NCBI GenBank assembly: GCA_008032935.1
Contig: CP032039.1
Span: 496,001-560,000, forward strand
Source of the DNA: Helicobacter pylori
GTDB lineage: Bacteria > Campylobacterota > Campylobacteria > Campylobacterales > Helicobacteraceae
Length of the DNA stretch: 64,000 nucleotides
Direction: 5' to 3'
Shown here: one piece after another, positions 1 through 9,352 of the stretch
Layout of the letters: each line of letters opens with the position of its first letter
Numbering within the stretch: the stretch's first letter is position 1
The notes under the pieces: model-generated
The model's database searches: none
Told to the model about the DNA's origin: nothing
What the model saw: the letters and a program-made list of their open reading frames with translations, nothing else
Position numbers and translations under genes: made by a program

Positions 1-56
1 TAAAAGAGAACACTCCTGATGATATTGATAAAGATTACTTCATAGAAGAAGTGTGA
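1..56 (+). CDS. 3' tail of an unidentified gene entering from the left edge
   Basis: An open frame enters from the window edge and ends at a TGA at 54-56. The last residues read approximately KENTPDDIDKDYFIEEV, an acidic C-terminus with codon use like the rest of the window. The family cannot be recognised from 17 residues. Since restriction-modification debris follows immediately, it may be the end of a methylase or other R-M gene, but that is inference from position only. Confidence 0.35.
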   Translation, partial: KENTPDDIDKDYFIEEV

Positions 57-65
57 AGCAGTCCA

Positions 66-140
66 AACAACGCCATCTATTATTATAACGCCGTTTTCCA
101 TCCTTGCTTTTAGGGTGTCTGACTGGATAAGGGGCGTAAA
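66..140 (-). pseudogene. Degraded echo of the algC 3' end
   Basis: About 75 bases align, with several small indels and substitutions, to the 3' end of the intact algC at about 58355-58430 in this same window. Shared blocks include AACGCCGTT, CATCCTTGC and CTGACT in the same order and spacing. The minus-strand translation keeps only traces of the AlgC C-terminus (APYPV against TPYLV, SKD against GKD) and no working frame. It looks like an old duplicated or transferred scrap. By-eye alignment only. Confidence 0.4.
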
Positions 141-301
141 TAGAGGTTGTAATTATGCAATTAGGTCTGTTACAAATAAAATTGCACTCCGTTCGTTTTC
201 ATTATAACGCCCCTTAAAAAACATGAGAAAGATTATAACGATGATTACCTTATTAGAAGTTTAGCATGCATGTTATAGAGCGCTAATCTCTAATCTGTGC
301 A

Positions 302-604
302 TCAAGCAAACTTGATGTTTGGATTTTTCTCGCACACAAAAGATAGATCAGGATACCAATTTTGTTTTTCAGCAATAATGATTTCATAACCATTTTTCTT
401 AGCAAATGTTTTAAACTTAGGGAAAAGTTGGATTTCAAGAATTTTTGAAATAATTTTAGTATCTGGTGAAATTGTATAAATATTTTTATCTATATTAATA
501 AATCCTTTAATTTTCCAATCTCCCAACTGAGTTGTAACATGGCCAGTCAATTCTGTTGCAAAAACCTTAAGTTTTTCAATAAAACTTTGTTTGACTGATT
601 CCAT
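302..604 (-). pseudogene. EcoRV-like type II restriction endonuclease, N-terminal stump
   Basis: The remaining roughly 100 residues resemble the N-terminal half of EcoRV as I remember it. The segment IYTISPDTKIISKILE matches IYPLGSDTKVLSTIFE of EcoRV, and a NGYEI...KQNWYPDLSF stretch matches its HGYIV...KQQNHYPDFTL stretch, whose Asp is the first active-site acidic residue (Asp74 in EcoRV). The frame stops at KFA, just where EcoRV continues into its D-x-K catalytic pair (Asp90/Lys92), so the catalytic core and C-terminus are missing. I start it at 604, where a GGAAGG ribosome site precedes ATG; an in-frame Met at 625 lacks one. No intact partner methylase is visible. A functional nuclease is very unlikely. 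Confidence 0.6.
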
Positions 605-698
605 AACTACCTTCCAAACACTCAATTGCCACCAAATATATCTAACTGATTATAACACGAAAATTATCGCTTTTAGTGTTGTAAAAATTTGCTTTCCC

Positions 699-866
699 TT
701 ACCAAATGAGCGCTTCTTTTAAGGCTTTTAAAATCTCTTCACAGCTTTCTAATGCATAAACTTTGATTACCCCACCTCCATTAAATTCTTTAGCCGCACC
801 GCTTTTAAAACCGCCAATAACCTTTTTAAGACGAGACAAAATCACGCTCTCAGAATGCTCCCCCAT
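699..866 (-). pseudogene. C-terminal tail of a type III Mod-like DNA methyltransferase
   Basis: A 55-codon minus-strand frame reads KVIGGFKSGAAKEFNGGG followed by VIKVYALE and ends ...EALIW. The pattern SG.AKEFNGGG..K.Y.LE is what I recall from the extreme C-terminus of type III Mod and related N6-adenine methylases. A TAA sits directly upstream of the first Met, so the SAM-binding and catalytic parts (FxGxG, DPPY) are absent. It overlaps plus-strand R-M debris, which shows that pieces were joined head to head. Remnant, not a gene. Confidence 0.5.
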
Positions 867-1018
867 TTAATACCAATATCGCCCTTATCTTATCGCACCA
901 AGCCAAAGCCATCGGAGATTTTGGCTTTGATGCCGCATTCATCAGCAAAGAAGCGAGCGACAACAATATCTACCGCAGAGGCGGAGGTTCAGCCTTCCCT
1001 TCATTCTGCCTTGTCTAA
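830..1018 (+). pseudogene. Target-recognition remnant 1 of a type IIG/ISP-like restriction enzyme
   Basis: The frame from 830 reads ...NTNIALILSHQAKAIGDF, then FDAAFISKEASDNNIYRRGG and GSAFPSF, before a stop at 1016-1018. The layout N.AL......F...FI....D........AFP.. matches the C-terminal target-recognition segment of fused restriction/methylase proteins of the type IIG/ISP sort, where FPLYLY normally follows. No start, motor or methylase domain remains. Confidence 0.4.
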
Positions 1019-1154
1019 TCTCGCTTTAGTTTGCGATAGAGGCTCTAAAGTAAGCCCCATTTCTAATCTTTTTGTAACGAACATGCTTTGCGATTTGCAT
1101 GTGAACGGATCGGGGAGTTACGCGTTTTTGTTGTATCGTTTAGGCTCAAAATGA
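1005..1154 (+). pseudogene. Target-recognition remnant 2, homologous in layout to remnant 1
   Basis: In another frame the DNA reads SNLALVCDRGSKVSP, SNLFVTNMLCDLHVNGSG and SYAFLLYRLGSK, then stops. This is the same kind of segment as the preceding remnant (N.AL...R......F......D.H......FPLYLY in intact relatives) but a different sequence variant, so two alternative recognition segments lie end to end. A 99-codon frame starting at 855 covers it, but its N-terminal half is out of frame with remnant 1 and looks non-coding. Confidence 0.4.
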
Positions 1155-1187
1155 GTGAATGAATGGGCATGTTATCTAAATTTTAGA

Positions 1188-1193
1188 TAGAAT
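1188..1193 (+). promoter_or_regulatory. Candidate -10 box for ctpA
   Basis: TAGAAT lies 70 bases before the chosen ctpA start. It matches the TATAAT-like -10 used by the H. pylori housekeeping sigma factor, which needs no strong -35. No other promoter-like box is closer. Confidence 0.4.
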
Positions 1194-1263
1194 AAACGCA
1201 AAAATTGAATAAAACCTTAAAGGTGATTCTTTCTAATCTCAAAAATGGGTGGTGCTATTAACA

Positions 1264-2628
1264 ATGACAAAACGACTTTTTAAAGGGTTGTTAGCGATTT
1301 CTCTTGCTGTGAGTTTGCATGGTGGTGAAGTTAAGGAAAAAAAGCCGGTCAAGCCGGTTAAAGAAGATCCGCAAGAATTAGCGGCTAAAAGGGTGGAGGC
1401 GTTCAGTCGTTTCTCTAATGTGGTTTCAGAAATTGAAAAAAAGTATGTGGATAAAATCAGTATTTCTGAGATCATGACTAAAGCGATTGAGGGCTTGCTC
1501 TCTAATTTGGACGCGCATTCAGCGTATTTGAACGAAAAGAAGTTTAAGGAATTTCAAGCCCAAACCGAGGGCGAATTTGGGGGGCTTGGGATCACGGTGG
1601 GCATGCGCGATGGCGTTTTGACCGTTATTGCTCCCTTAGAAGGCACTCCCGCTTACAAGGCTGGGGTTAAGTCAGGCGATAACATTCTAAAAATCAATAA
1701 TGAAAGCACGCTGAGCATGAGCATTGATGATGCGATCAACCTCATGCGTGGCAAGCCAAAGACCTCTATCCAGATCACTGTTGTGAGAAAAAACGAGCCA
1801 AAACCCTTGGTGTTTAACATTGTTAGAGACATCATCAAAATCCCCTCTGTCTCTGTGAAAAAGATTAAAGACACGCCTTATTTGTATGTGAGAGTCAATT
1901 CTTTTGATAAAAATGTTACCAAATCGGTTTTAGACGGCTTAAAAGCTAACCCTAAGACTAAGGGGATCGTGTTGGATTTGAGGGGGAATCCTGGAGGGCT
2001 ATTAAACCAGGCGGTAGGCTTGTCTAACCTTTTCATTAAAGAGGGGGTTTTAGTCTCTCAAAGAGGTAAAAATAAGGAGGAAAACTTAGAATACAAGGCT
2101 AATGGCAGAGCCCCTTATACCAATTTACCTGTTGTGGTGTTAGTCAATGGCGGTTCAGCGAGCGCGAGCGAGATCGTCGCAGGGGCACTGCAGGATCACA
2201 AACGAGCCATCATTATCGGTGAAAAAACCTTTGGTAAGGGAAGCGTGCAAGTGTTGCTCCCTGTCAATAAAGACGAAGCGATTAAAATCACAACCGCGCG
2301 CTATTATTTACCGAGCGGGCGCACCATTCAAGCTAAGGGGATCACGCCTGATATTGTGATTTATCCGGGTAAAGTGCCAGAAAATGAAAATAAATTCAGT
2401 TTGAAAGAAGCGGATTTAAAACACCATTTAGAGCAAGAGCTTAAAAAACTTGACGATAAAAACCCTAATTCCAAAGAGGCGGATAAAGACAAGAAAAGCG
2501 AAGAGGAAAAAGAGGTTACTCCTAAAATGATCAATGATGATATTCAGCTAAAAACCGCTATTGACAGCTTGAAAACCTGGTCTATCGTGGATGAGAAAAT
2601 GGATGAAAAAGCGCCTAAGAAGAAATAA
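1264..2628 (+). CDS. ctpA: Carboxyl-terminal processing protease (S41 family)
   Basis: Periplasmic serine protease of the Tsp/Prc/CtpA family, which trims or degrades exported proteins from their C-termini. A hydrophobic N-terminal signal (LLAISLAVSLHG) is followed by a helical region, a PDZ domain at about residues 108-185 (GGLGI...GDNILKIN) and the S41 core: the SASASEI serine motif near 298-304 and the lysine motif GEKTFGKGSVQ near 319-329, a Ser-Lys dyad. The C-terminal 60 residues are Lys/Glu-rich and probably disordered. I chose ATG 1264 because MTKRLFKG is a normal signal n-region; a GTG five codons upstream is possible. The next gene follows after 6 bases, so they are probably co-transcribed. 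Confidence 0.9.
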   Translation: MTKRLFKGLLAISLAVSLHGGEVKEKKPVKPVKEDPQELAAKRVEAFSRFSNVVSEIEKKYVDKISISEIMTKAIEGLLSNLDAHSAYLNEKKFKEFQAQTEGEFGGLGITVGMRDGVLTVIAPLEGTPAYKAGVKSGDNILKINNESTLSMSIDDAINLMRGKPKTSIQITVVRKNEPKPLVFNIVRDIIKIPSVSVKKIKDTPYLYVRVNSFDKNVTKSVLDGLKANPKTKGIVLDLRGNPGGLLNQAVGLSNLFIKEGVLVSQRGKNKEENLEYKANGRAPYTNLPVVVLVNGGSASASEIVAGALQDHKRAIIIGEKTFGKGSVQVLLPVNKDEAIKITTARYYLPSGRTIQAKGITPDIVIYPGKVPENENKFSLKEADLKHHLEQELKKLDDKNPNSKEADKDKKSEEEKEVTPKMINDDIQLKTAIDSLKTWSIVDEKMDEKAPKKK

Positions 2629-2634
2629 AAACTC

Positions 2635-3798
2635 ATGGGGTTTTTATTTGAAAAATCGTTAATGGGTTTTTGCGCCCACTCAATCAAAATCCTTAAAATC
2701 ATCAGTTTGATTTTAAGCTTTTTGGTGGCTTTTTTGGTTGCTGAAAACACTCACGAGCCAGAAGAGATCAAGGCTAAAGTGGCTTATGTGAAAATCCCCC
2801 AATTAGAAGATTTGGAAAACAACCCGGTTTATATCGGTCAAATCATAGGCGTAACTTATGATTTATTGCTGTTTGACGCTGAGTTTTTGGAAGCCAAAAT
2901 CAAAGACGGGTGGGATAAAACCCAGATTGAGCTTTTAAGCAAAATGCCTAAATGGAAAAAGGTGGAAAAAGAGCTTTTCAGAGCGACTTATTATTACAAG
3001 ATTAAGGGCGTAAAAGCGATTATTCCGTCCTTAGAAGTGAGCGCGTTTTCCAATAAAGACAAATACATCGATCATTCCATAGCCCCAAAAGTTGCTTTGC
3101 AGGTAACGGATTTGTCAAAAAACCCTCGTTACGCGAATGTCATGGCCAAAGATTTACAAGTTGTGCAATACAAAACCAAAGACTATGACGATAAAAACAA
3201 TATTTTGGTGATGGAATTAGCGTTCAAAGAGGCTAATTGGGAAAATTTTCACATCAAAGAAGCGCTAAAACAGGGGTTTGATAACGCCTCTTTAAGCCAA
3301 ATCAAGGCTAAAGAAGGGAGCGTTTTTTATTATTGCGTGTTGCCTAAAACCATTCAAAGCCTTTCTTTTGATTATTTTTCGCTTTCTAATAGGCAGTTTA
3401 AAACGCTGTCTTTTTCAGCCATTCCCACTCAAGACACTACCGGTATTCAAAGCGATCTCATCCCTAAAAACAATTTTTTAGTCTTTTCTAATGTGGCGTT
3501 GCTCGCTTTGTGCGTGTTTTTCTTGGTGTTGTTTTTCATTTTTGGGCGCAAACTCATTTTTTTAGGGCTTGGGATTTTGTGCTTAGGGTTTGTTTTGTAT
3601 CACCTTTTATTCACGCAAAAGTCAGCCCTATTGCTCGCTCATAAAAAAATCCGCATTCTGCCCACGCAAAATTCCACCATTTTAGGGCTTTCTAAAGATG
3701 AAATGCCCATTAAAATCTTAGGCTCGCATGATGATTATTATAAAATCCTAACCCCGCATGAACAAATAGGATGGGTCAAAAAAGATGAAGTCAAATAA
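2635..3798 (+). CDS. Membrane protein with C-terminal SH3-like domain, unknown function
   Basis: A 387-residue protein I know only as a conserved Helicobacter hypothetical. An N-terminal hydrophobic segment ([15 protein letters not shown]) probably acts as signal or anchor. A long, probably periplasmic, domain follows to about residue 280, then two closely spaced membrane helices ([16 protein letters not shown] and [16 protein letters not shown]). The last 55 residues ([14 protein letters not shown]...YYKIL...GWVKKDEVK) have the look of a bacterial SH3 domain. The start could also be Met10. It overlaps plsC by 14 bases, suggesting an envelope-related operon with ctpA and plsC. No function is assigned. 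Confidence 0.75.
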   Translation: MGFLFEKSLMGFCAHSIKILKIISLILSFLVAFLVAENTHEPEEIKAKVAYVKIPQLEDLENNPVYIGQIIGVTYDLLLFDAEFLEAKIKDGWDKTQIELLSKMPKWKKVEKELFRATYYYKIKGVKAIIPSLEVSAFSNKDKYIDHSIAPKVALQVTDLSKNPRYANVMAKDLQVVQYKTKDYDDKNNILVMELAFKEANWENFHIKEALKQGFDNASLSQIKAKEGSVFYYCVLPKTIQSLSFDYFSLSNRQFKTLSFSAIPTQDTTGIQSDLIPKNNFLVFSNVALLALCVFFLVLFFIFGRKLIFLGLGILCLGFVLYHLLFTQKSALLLAHKKIRILPTQNSTILGLSKDEMPIKILGSHDDYYKILTPHEQIGWVKKDEVK

Positions 3799-4498
3799 AA
3801 AGTCCAATCATTTAAGAGCGATTTATAGGGCTTTAGTGATCGCTATAGGCTTAGCCGTTATCATTGTTTTCAATTATTTTAACCGCAAAAACAATAACGC
3901 CCGCTCCAGCCGTAGGGCTTGTTCGTGCTTTTTTTCCCTTACTGGGGTTAATTTAGAAAAAATAGGCGCTTTTGATACGGACGCTAAACTCATTGTCTTA
4001 AACCACCAAAGCTTACTAGACATTATTTATTTAGAAGCCTACCACCCTAGTAATATTTGCTGGATCGCTAAAAAAGAGCTGGGCGAAATCCCTTTTTATG
4101 GGCATGCCTTAACGGATACCGGAATGATTTTGATTGACAGAGAGGATAAAAAGGGGATCGTGAGCCTTTTAAAAGCATGTAAGGAAAAACTAGACCAAAA
4201 CCGCCCCTTAGTGATTTTCCCTGAAGGCACTAGAGGCAAAGGGGGAGAAAAATTCCTCCCTTTCAAGCAAGGGGCTAAGATTATCGCTGAAAAATTCCAG
4301 CTCAAAATCCAGCCCATGGTGTTAATCAATTCCATTAAAATCTTTAATTCCAAACCCCTAGAAGCCTATAAAGCCCGCACCCGTTTAGTCATGCTAGAAA
4401 GTTATACGCCTGATTTTAACTCGCCCACCTGGTATGAAGAATTACAAGAACGCATGCAAAAAGAGTATTTAAAACACTACCACGAACTAAACGCATGA
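3785..4498 (+). CDS. plsC: 1-acyl-sn-glycerol-3-phosphate acyltransferase
   Basis: Second acyltransferase of phospholipid synthesis, turning lysophosphatidate into phosphatidate at the inner membrane. One N-terminal membrane helix (residues 13-31) is followed by the family motifs: NHQSLLD (His74...Asp79, the HX4D catalytic motif) and FPEGTR (145-150, substrate binding). At 237 residues the length is typical. It overlaps the gene before by 14 bases and shares an ATGA with ung behind it, so translation is probably coupled. Confidence 0.93.
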   Translation: MKSNKKSNHLRAIYRALVIAIGLAVIIVFNYFNRKNNNARSSRRACSCFFSLTGVNLEKIGAFDTDAKLIVLNHQSLLDIIYLEAYHPSNICWIAKKELGEIPFYGHALTDTGMILIDREDKKGIVSLLKACKEKLDQNRPLVIFPEGTRGKGGEKFLPFKQGAKIIAEKFQLKIQPMVLINSIKIFNSKPLEAYKARTRLVMLESYTPDFNSPTWYEELQERMQKEYLKHYHELNA

Positions 4499-5196
4499 GG
4501 CTTTTTGACTACGCTCCTTTGAGTTTGGCTTGGCGGGAGTTTTTGCAAAGCGAATTTAAAAAGCCTTATTTTTTAGAAATAGAAAAACGCTACTTAGAAG
4601 CCCTAAAAAGCCCTAAAACCATTTTCCCTAGAAGCTCTAATCTGTTTTGTGCGCTCAATCTAACGCCCCCTAGTGCGGTTAAAATCATCCTTTTAGGGCA
4701 AGACCCCTACCATTCCACCTACCTAGAAAATGAGCGAGAATTGCCGGTGGCGATGGGCTTAAGCTTTAGCGTGGAAAAAAACGCCCCCATCCCCCCAAGC
4801 TTAAAAAATATTTTTAAAGAATTGCATGCGAATTTAGGCGTGCCTGTGCCTTGTTATGGGGATTTGAGCGCATGGGCTAAAAGGGGCATGCTGTTATTGA
4901 ACGCCATTTTAAGCGTGGAAAAAAACCAAGCCGCTTCGCACCAATATATTGGCTGGGAAGCTTTTAGCGATCAAATATTGATGCGCCTTTTTAAAACGAC
5001 CGCTCCTTTAATCGTGGTGTTATTAGGGAAAGTCGCCCAAAAAAAGATCGCGCTAATTCCCCCTAATAAGCACATCATCATCACAGCCCCTCACCCTAGC
5101 CCATTATCTAGGGGGTTTTTAGGGAGTGGGGTTTTTACAAGCGTTCAAAAAGCTTATAGAGAGGTTTATCGCAAGGATTTTGATTTCAGTTTGTGA
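4495..5196 (+). CDS. ung: Uracil-DNA glycosylase
   Basis: Family 1 uracil-DNA glycosylase, which removes uracil from DNA to begin base excision repair. The water-activating motif LLGQDPYH (Asp70) and the C-terminal HPSPLS loop (about 200-205) are both present, and 233 residues is the usual size. The start codon overlaps the plsC stop (ATGA). The pairing with lipid genes is positional rather than functional. Confidence 0.95.
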   Translation: MRLFDYAPLSLAWREFLQSEFKKPYFLEIEKRYLEALKSPKTIFPRSSNLFCALNLTPPSAVKIILLGQDPYHSTYLENERELPVAMGLSFSVEKNAPIPPSLKNIFKELHANLGVPVPCYGDLSAWAKRGMLLLNAILSVEKNQAASHQYIGWEAFSDQILMRLFKTTAPLIVVLLGKVAQKKIALIPPNKHIIITAPHPSPLSRGFLGSGVFTSVQKAYREVYRKDFDFSL

Positions 5197-5253
5197 TTAA
5201 TGTTTAATGAGATAGAACCCCTTAAGAATACCTTTATTTAAGAGCATTTGTGA

Positions 5254-5259
5254 TAGAAT
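5254..5259 (+). promoter_or_regulatory. Candidate extended -10 promoter for gapA-pgk
   Basis: TGATAGAAT, an extended -10, lies 26 bases before the gapA ATG, with an AAAGGGA ribosome site between. The interval after ung is 88 bases, so gapA-pgk probably starts its own transcript here. Confidence 0.5.
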
Positions 5260-5275
5260 GTTAATTTTTAAATAA

Positions 5276-6277
<1,002 letters not shown>

Positions 6278-6292
6278 AAGAAAGGATTTTTC

Positions 6293-7500
6293 ATGTTAGC
6301 TAAAATGTCGTTTATGCAAAACGTTAAAAACATTCAAGAAGTGGAAGTGAGCCATAAAAGGGTGCTTATTAGAGTGGATTTTAATGTGCCTTTAGATGAA
6401 AATTTGAATATTACCGATGACACGCGCATTAGAGAGAGCTTGCCTACCATCCAATATTGTATTGACAATAAGGCTAAAGATATTATTTTAGTGAGCCACT
6501 TGGGCCGCCCTAAAGGGGTTGAAGAAAAATTGAGCTTGAAACCTTTTTTAAAACGCCTTGAAAGACTCTTAAATCATGAAGTGGTTTTTTCTCAAAATAT
6601 CGCGCAACTCAAGCAAGCCCTAAACGAAAACGCGCCCACAAGGATTTTTCTTTTAGAAAACATCCGCTTTTTAAAAGGCGAAGAAGAAAATGATGAAAAT
6701 CTGGCTAAAGATTTAGCGGGCTTGTGCGATGTGTTTGTGAATGACGCTTTTGGCACGAGCCACAGAAAGCATGCCAGCACTTATGGCACGGCGCAATTCG
6801 CCCCTGTTAAAGTGAGCGGGTTTTTACTCAAAAAAGAAATTGATTCGTTTTATCAAGCGTTTAACCACCCTTTACGCCCTTTATTGTTGATTGTGGGGGG
6901 GCTAAGGTCAGCTCCAAACTCACCTTGTTAAAAAATATTTTAGATCTCATTGACAAGCTCATCATTGCTGGAGCGATGAGCAACACCTTTTTAAAAGCCT
7001 TAGGCTATGATGTGCAAGATTCTTCTGTAGAAGACGCTCTAATCAATGACGCCCTAGAATTATTAAAAAGCGCGAAAGAAAAAAAAGTCAAAGTCTATTT
7101 ACCCATAGACGCCGTAACCACTGATGACATTCTCAACCCCAAACACATCAAAATTTCACCCGTCCAAGACATTGAGCCTAAGCACAAGATCGCTGATATA
7201 GGGCCTGCGAGCCTGAAATTATTTTCTGAAGTCATAGAGAGCGCGCCCACCATTTTATGGAATGGTCCCTTAGGCGTGCATGAAAAACAAGAATTCGCTA
7301 GAGGCACAACCTTTTTAGCCCATAAGATCGCTGACACTTACGCTTTCTCGCTCGTTGGTGGGGGCGATACCATTGATGCGATCAATCGCGCGGGCGAAAA
7401 GGATAACATGAGTTTTATTTCCACCGGTGGGGGAGCGAGTTTGGAATTGTTAGAGGGCAAAATTTTACCTTGTTTTGAGGTTTTGGACAAACGCCATTAA
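6293..7500 (+). CDS. pgk: Phosphoglycerate kinase (one-base frameshift)
   Basis: Transfers phosphate between 1,3-bisphosphoglycerate and ADP. The N-terminal half (RVDFNVPLD, SHLGRPKG, ENIRFLKGEEEND) ends out of frame after LLLIVGG. The second half, in the +1 frame, begins at 6925 at the latest and carries the nucleotide-binding part (WNGPLGVHE, STGGGASLELLEG). Restoring one G to the G7 run at 6895-6901 joins them as IVGGAKVSSKLTLL and gives exactly 402 residues, the normal length. Central carbon metabolism depends on this gene, so a real knockout is implausible and a base-calling error is likely. The ribosome site is AAAGGAT. Confidence 0.9.
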
Positions 7501-7515
7501 CTCTAAGGATCGCTT

Positions 7516-8471
7516 ATGGTGAACGTGTTTTTCAAACAGCAAAAATTTGTCATTAAAAAACGCTTTAATGATTTTAATGGTTTTGATATAGAAGAAAATG
7601 AAGTTTTATGGTTTGAATTAATCAACCCCACGCCCAATGAATTGGCCACTCTAAGCCAAGAATACGCTATCCACTACAACACAGACCATTCCCAACGAGT
7701 CTCATCAGTTACCAAATATTGGGAAGACAGCTCCAGCGTTACGATCAACGCCTTTTTCACTAATCAGGATGAAAATGAGACTTTTCATACGGAAATGGCG
7801 ACCTTTATTTTGTCCAATAACATTCTTTTCACGATTTATTACGGGACTTTAGAAATCTTTGATTCTATCCAAAAAAAGGTTTTGGCTAGCCCTAAAAAAT
7901 TTGAAGACGGGTTTGACATTCTAACCAAAATCTTTGAAGTGTATTTTGAAAAAGGCGTGGAATGTTTGGAGTGGATCAACAAACAAACGAGCCTGTTGCG
8001 CAAAAACATCATTTTCAAAGAAACTTCTACGCATGATGATATTTTAGTGTGCTTGTCCAATTTGCAAGAATTTAATGTGGCTTTAAGGGATTCTTTTTTT
8101 GACAAACGGCGCATTATCACCGCATTACTAAGGAGTAATAAAGTGGATAGCGATACTAAAAATAATTTAAATATCATTTTAACCGATTTTAGCTCTTTGG
8201 TGGAGTCTACAACGGTCAATCTCAACTCGCTTGATAACATTCAAAACCTGTTCGCTTCTCAAGTCAATGTGGAGCAAAATAAAATCATCAAGCTCTTCAC
8301 GGTGGCGACCATGGCGATGATGCCCCCACATTGATTGGCACGATTTATGGCATGAATTTTAAATTCATGCCGGAGCTAGAATGGCAATACGGGTATCTTT
8401 TCGCGCTGATTGTCATGGCGATTTCTACGATTTTGCCTGTGCTCTATTTTAAAAAGAAAGGCTGGTTGTAG
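7516..8471 (+). CDS. corA: CorA magnesium transporter (one-base frameshift near C-terminus)
   Basis: Pentameric inner-membrane Mg2+ channel. A long cytosolic N-terminal domain leads to two C-terminal helices. The frame stops after MMPPH at 8334, but adding one C to the C5 run at 8323-8327 gives [15 protein letters not shown], containing the GMN signature of the pore, and then the last helix to a stop at 8469-8471: 318 residues, the usual length. Without the correction the protein would lack GMN and could not conduct. Part of the homopolymer-deletion set seen across this window. Confidence 0.9.
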
Positions 8472-8477
8472 CCTTTT

Positions 8478-9205
8478 ATGGAATTTTTATCCTCACTCTT
8501 AGACGCTCTTTCTACACCGCATGGCATAGTCTCCTTGGCTACGCTCACGCTTTTAGAGATCGTTCTAGGGATTGATAACATCATTTTTATCACGGTGATG
8601 GTTTATAAACTCCCCAAACACCAGCAAAATAAGGCCATGATTTTAGGCTTGGGTCTGGCTATGATCGCTCGTATAGGGCTTTTAGGGAGCTTGTTTTTCA
8701 TCAGCCATTTGCAAAAGCCTTTATTCACTATAGCGGGCATGAGCTTTTCATGGCGTGATGTGGTGCTGTTTGTAGGGGGGTGTTTTTGGCTTTTAAAGCG
8801 TTAGTGGAACTAAAAGATCAGATCTATCCTAAAGAAAAACACCAAGAAAAAGCGTTTGGCTTTTTCATCACCTTAATAGAAATCATGTTTTTAGACATTG
8901 TCTTTTCTTTAGACTCTGTGATCACGGCTATTGGGATCGCTAAACACTTAGAAGTCATGGCGCTTGCTATTATTTTATCTGTAATCGTGATGATGTTTTT
9001 TTCCAAAATCGTTGGCGATTTCATTGAAAAACACTACCGCATCAAAACTTTAGCCTTTGTTTTTTTGCTCGTTGTGGGCGTGTTTTTGTTTTTAGAAGGC
9101 TTGCATTTGCACATCAATAAAAATTACTTGTATGCGGGCATTGGTTTTGCCTTACTCATAGAATGCTTGAATATCTTCATAGAAAAGAAAGTGAAAAAAA
9201 GTTAA
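8478..9205 (+). CDS. TerC-family integral membrane protein (one-base frameshift)
   Basis: Six- or seven-helix membrane protein of the TerC family, whose members are linked to metal-ion homeostasis; the substrate is unknown here. The conserved segment GIDNIIF is near residue 31 and its internal repeat FSLDSVI falls in the second half. The frame breaks in the G6 run at 8775-8780; adding one G changes VGGCFW into VGGVFLAFKALVEL and gives 242 residues to the stop at 9203-9205. It follows corA by only 6 bases, hinting at a shared cation-related transcript. Confidence 0.82.
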
Positions 9206-9318
9206 AAAGCGTTTTTTAAAAACAAAATTAAAGAAGTTGTTTGCAAAAGGCTTTCATACTTTTGTGAATAACCAAATTTTAATCAAAACTCATAAGTGCA
9301 TAGGGAGCATTTCGCAAT

Positions 9319-9342
9319 GAAACCCCCTTAAAAAGAGGGTTT
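9319..9342 (-). terminator. Hairpin downstream of hopN/hopM
   Basis: AAACCCCCTT and AGAGGGTTT arms around a short A-rich loop form a stable stem 10 bases past the porin stop. There is no clear U-run, so terminator function is probable but not certain. Confidence 0.4.
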
Positions 9343-9352
9343 GTGCACGCAC

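Noticed and set aside
855..1154. A 99-codon plus-strand ORF as an intact gene
   Set aside because: Only its second half resembles a protein family; the first half is the wrong frame of another remnant and there is no ribosome site.
6895..6901. Programmed frameshifting in pgk
   Set aside because: No slippery heptamer with downstream structure is evident, and six other genes show the same one-base homopolymer loss, which fits sequencing error better.
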